From assembly GCA_024639515.1 (NCBI GenBank), contig JAHEIG010000002.1:1-40113 (forward strand): a stretch of 40,113 nt of DNA, read 5' to 3'. The number at the start of each line of letters is the position of its first letter. Position 1 is the stretch's first letter. Under the pieces are notes generated by a model. That model did not search any database, was not told the origin of the DNA, and saw nothing but the letters and a program-made list of their open reading frames with translations. The position numbers were made by a program, and so were the translations under genes. Shown piece by piece: positions 37,804 through 40,113 of this stretch. This DNA comes from Rhodobiaceae bacterium (lineage in GTDB: Bacteria; Pseudomonadota; Alphaproteobacteria; RS24).

Positions 37804-39971
37804 CGCTGTGTCGGCAACACCTCAATCGTGTGCGGGCCAGCGATGACATCATCGCGGGTCAGTGCCACGCTGCGGAATTTTTCTGCCGCGAATAGGCCCG
37901 TTTGGTCGGCGTAATGCGGCGATTGGGGGCGGGTTGAGGCGGCCCCGAAATTATGCACTGAACCAGCGCTTTGAGCGCCGGTTTTGTCCCATTGCACATA
38001 TAGCACCAGGCCATCGCCGGCGACGGCGCGCAAGCGCCCGTCTTCGTCGGGCAGGCCATAAATCGCCCGCAATGTATCCGGTCCACCGCCGAGCGGTATA
38101 TCGACGGCACCTCGGCGCAACCGATTGACCTCAGACCATAAAGGGTCGAGGCGGCCATAGTGGTGCTGCAAATTCTGCAAGCAGTTATCATAGACCGGCG
38201 CAATATCGGGGGCCGGTTTGCCGGCTTGTTCGGCCTTCCATTCTTCCGACAGCAGGCACACAGCCAACGGCGCGGCGCGGTTGTTTTGTGCGGTTTGGCC
38301 CGACCAGCCTTTCAGCAGGGCTTGACCGGCGGCGTGCGGCGTGTCGGCGTCATATTGCTTGTCTTGAATGCGCTGCACATAGCGATAGGCGCGCGATGTC
38401 GGGTGGTAGGTTTTATCCCATTTGATGGCGAGAAAATCAGCCTCTGAGAGGCGCGGCTTTGCCGCCATCATCGCCAAGCCTTGATCGGCGCGGTTGGTCA
38501 TCCGCGTCTGAAAGCCTAATTCCGGCTCGAAATTGTCGCGCTTCAGATTATCCGCCGAAGCGGTGACATTAAACGGCGTCTGATTGGTGCTCAGCAAATA
38601 GCCCGAGGCCGGATTGCTGATTTGCGGCATCTCGGCGAAAGAAATCTGCTGCTCCCAGATTAAATCGCTACGCCCACCCGGCAAATATTTCTGCCAATCC
38701 CAACCGGCGGTGCGCCGGGGTATTTTGCCATTATGCAGAAAATAAATATTCCCCATGCGGTCGGCATAGACGAAATTAAACGAGACGATGGCTTGCATCG
38801 CCATCGCCGCTTTGAACTCGTCGAGATTGCGCGCCTTGTTCATCGCCAGCCATTGGGCCGGTTGGCGCAGCTCATCCATACCGGCATAACGCAGGGCATA
38901 GACCCCGTGGCTGGTTTCAATGGCTGGCCCGTGACGGCTGGCCAAAACAGTGCGCGGTATCGGCAGATATAGATTACCAAGCAGTTTTAGCTTCAGCCAA
39001 ATCAACCGCTTTTCAAGCGCCACAGAGGCGCCATCGAGCATGTAATGGTCGCTATTGTCAGGGTCGAGGGTGAGTTGGTAGGTATCGACCAAATCCGGTT
39101 TATTGACCGTCACCCCCCAGCCAATGTCGGGGTTGAAGCCTTTCGAGACAAATGGGCTGCCGGGAAATAAGCCGCCATGCATATCCCAGCCTTGTTGGCT
39201 TTTCACATGCGCCTCATACCACGCCACCGGCCCGTTGAGCGGCTGGTGCGAGTTGATCATGATGCGGGTCGCGCCATCGCTGGATTTGGCACCGTTCACG
39301 GCAAACGCATTGGAGCCGACGGGCAGGCCATGGGCGCCGATGGCACGGCTCAGCGGGCTATCGGCAGGCGGGTGCGCCAGCTCGCGTTGCGGGCTGTCGG
39401 CGAAAAGCTCTGTGACATGGCGCTCGAAGCCATAAAACAACAAATGTTGCAGCGAAAAGCCAGTGGCGACATCTTGCAGCGTCATCGGGAAATAGGCCGG
39501 GTCTATTTCGCCCGGATGTTGCGCAGCGTAATAATTGACGCCATCGGCATAGGCCTGCAAATGCGCCCGCAGCGCCGGGGTTAATTGGGTGTCGAGGTTT
39601 TGCGCGACATTGTCACGGACATTCAACCATTCGATGAGATAGTCAATCGGCAGGCCATCCAGCCCCAGTGATCGGCCCAATTGGCCGCGATAAAACGGTA
39701 TCAGCCCTTGCATGGTCTCGAAATCATCTTGCGCGTGGGCATAGGCGACACCGAAGGCGACGTCTGCGTCACGGGCGCCGTAAATATGCGGCACGCCATA
39801 ATCGTCGCGGATGATCTCGACGCGATATTGCGCGGCAATGGTCTTGGCTTGCGCGCTATCCCAGTGCCGCGCTTCCCATAAATGAATCGCAAGATTGGCC
39901 GAAGCACTGATTGCCACGACAATCAGTCCGGCCCGATACAGCCACCCGATAAAGCTTTTAGCCTTGCGCAT
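37800..39971 (-). CDS. Penicillin acylase / N-acyl-homoserine-lactone acylase family (Ntn hydrolase)
   Basis: VEIIRDDYGVPHIYGARDADVAFGVAYAHAQDD, LPVGSNAFAVNGAKSSDG predicted autocleavage Ser, INSHQPLNGP. Start set at MRKAKSF. Confidence 0.88.
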   Translation of the reverse strand: MRKAKSFIGWLYRAGLIVVAISASANLAIHLWEARHWDSAQAKTIAAQYRVEIIRDDYGVPHIYGARDADVAFGVAYAHAQDDFETMQGLIPFYRGQLGRSLGLDGLPIDYLIEWLNVRDNVAQNLDTQLTPALRAHLQAYADGVNYYAAQHPGEIDPAYFPMTLQDVATGFSLQHLLFYGFERHVTELFADSPQRELAHPPADSPLSRAIGAHGLPVGSNAFAVNGAKSSDGATRIMINSHQPLNGPVAWYEAHVKSQQGWDMHGGLFPGSPFVSKGFNPDIGWGVTVNKPDLVDTYQLTLDPDNSDHYMLDGASVALEKRLIWLKLKLLGNLYLPIPRTVLASRHGPAIETSHGVYALRYAGMDELRQPAQWLAMNKARNLDEFKAAMAMQAIVSFNFVYADRMGNIYFLHNGKIPRRTAGWDWQKYLPGGRSDLIWEQQISFAEMPQISNPASGYLLSTNQTPFNVTASADNLKRDNFEPELGFQTRMTNRADQGLAMMAAKPRLSEADFLAIKWDKTYHPTSRAYRYVQRIQDKQYDADTPHAAGQALLKGWSGQTAQNNRAAPLAVCLLSEEWKAEQAGKPAPDIAPVYDNCLQNLQHHYGRLDPLWSEVNRLRRGAVDIPLGGGPDTLRAIYGLPDEDGRLRAVAGDGLVLYVQWDKTGAQSAGSVHNFGAASTRPQSPHYADQTGLFAAEKFRSVALTRDDVIAGPHTIEVLPTQR

Positions 39972-40113
39972 GATGAACCCCCACCAGAGCTTTGGCCAGA
40001 TTATACCAGCTGGCCTTACACACAATATGGGGCGCGCTTAAAGAATTGCCAAACAGCGGTCTAAAAGTTAGCATTCTTTCAACAAAAATCGGCTAAAGCG
40101 CGGCGCTGAAAGC

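Noticed and set aside
1-40113. CRISPR arrays, insertion sequences, integrases, phage genes
   Set aside because: No regularly spaced repeats, transposase or integrase motifs, or phage structural genes were seen in any listed ORF.

Overview
This 40 kb window looks alphaproteobacterial; that assignment is inferred from gene content and style, with no marker phylogeny. Positions 1-21 kb are compact housekeeping DNA: kdsB, pheA, nudC, SRP RNA, dnaX, recR, rmuC, def, fmt, truA, dapE, dapD, a HAD phosphatase, a DUF1036-type protein, argB, engB, yidC, rnpA, rpmH, a TVP38-like membrane protein, a mercuric-reductase-like flavoprotein and a P1 peptidase. A tRNA-Arg(ACG) gene lies at about 21.1 kb. Downstream is an accessory region. 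It holds a fatty-acid desaturase, a truncated RND/MMPL exporter fragment, and a catabolic-looking cluster at 23.2-33.4 kb: SDR, cytochrome P450, Baeyer-Villiger-type FMO, DUF3237-like protein, [2Fe-2S] ferredoxin, a tandem-duplicated MarR-type regulator, alpha/beta hydrolase, acyl-CoA ligase and OYE-family reductase. DUF1330, TauD-family, MATE, 3-hydroxyacyl-CoA dehydrogenase and penicillin-acylase-family genes follow. The observations most worth follow-up are: the P450/BVMO cluster as a ring-opening pathway; a BVMO whose fingerprint His is Met; the two-headed MarR protein; roughly 140-bp diverged direct repeats flanking the OYE gene; a 12-bp perfect inverted repeat upstream of the exporter fragment; and interlocked convergent stop codons at three gene pairs. 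All family calls come from reading motifs by eye; no database search was run.
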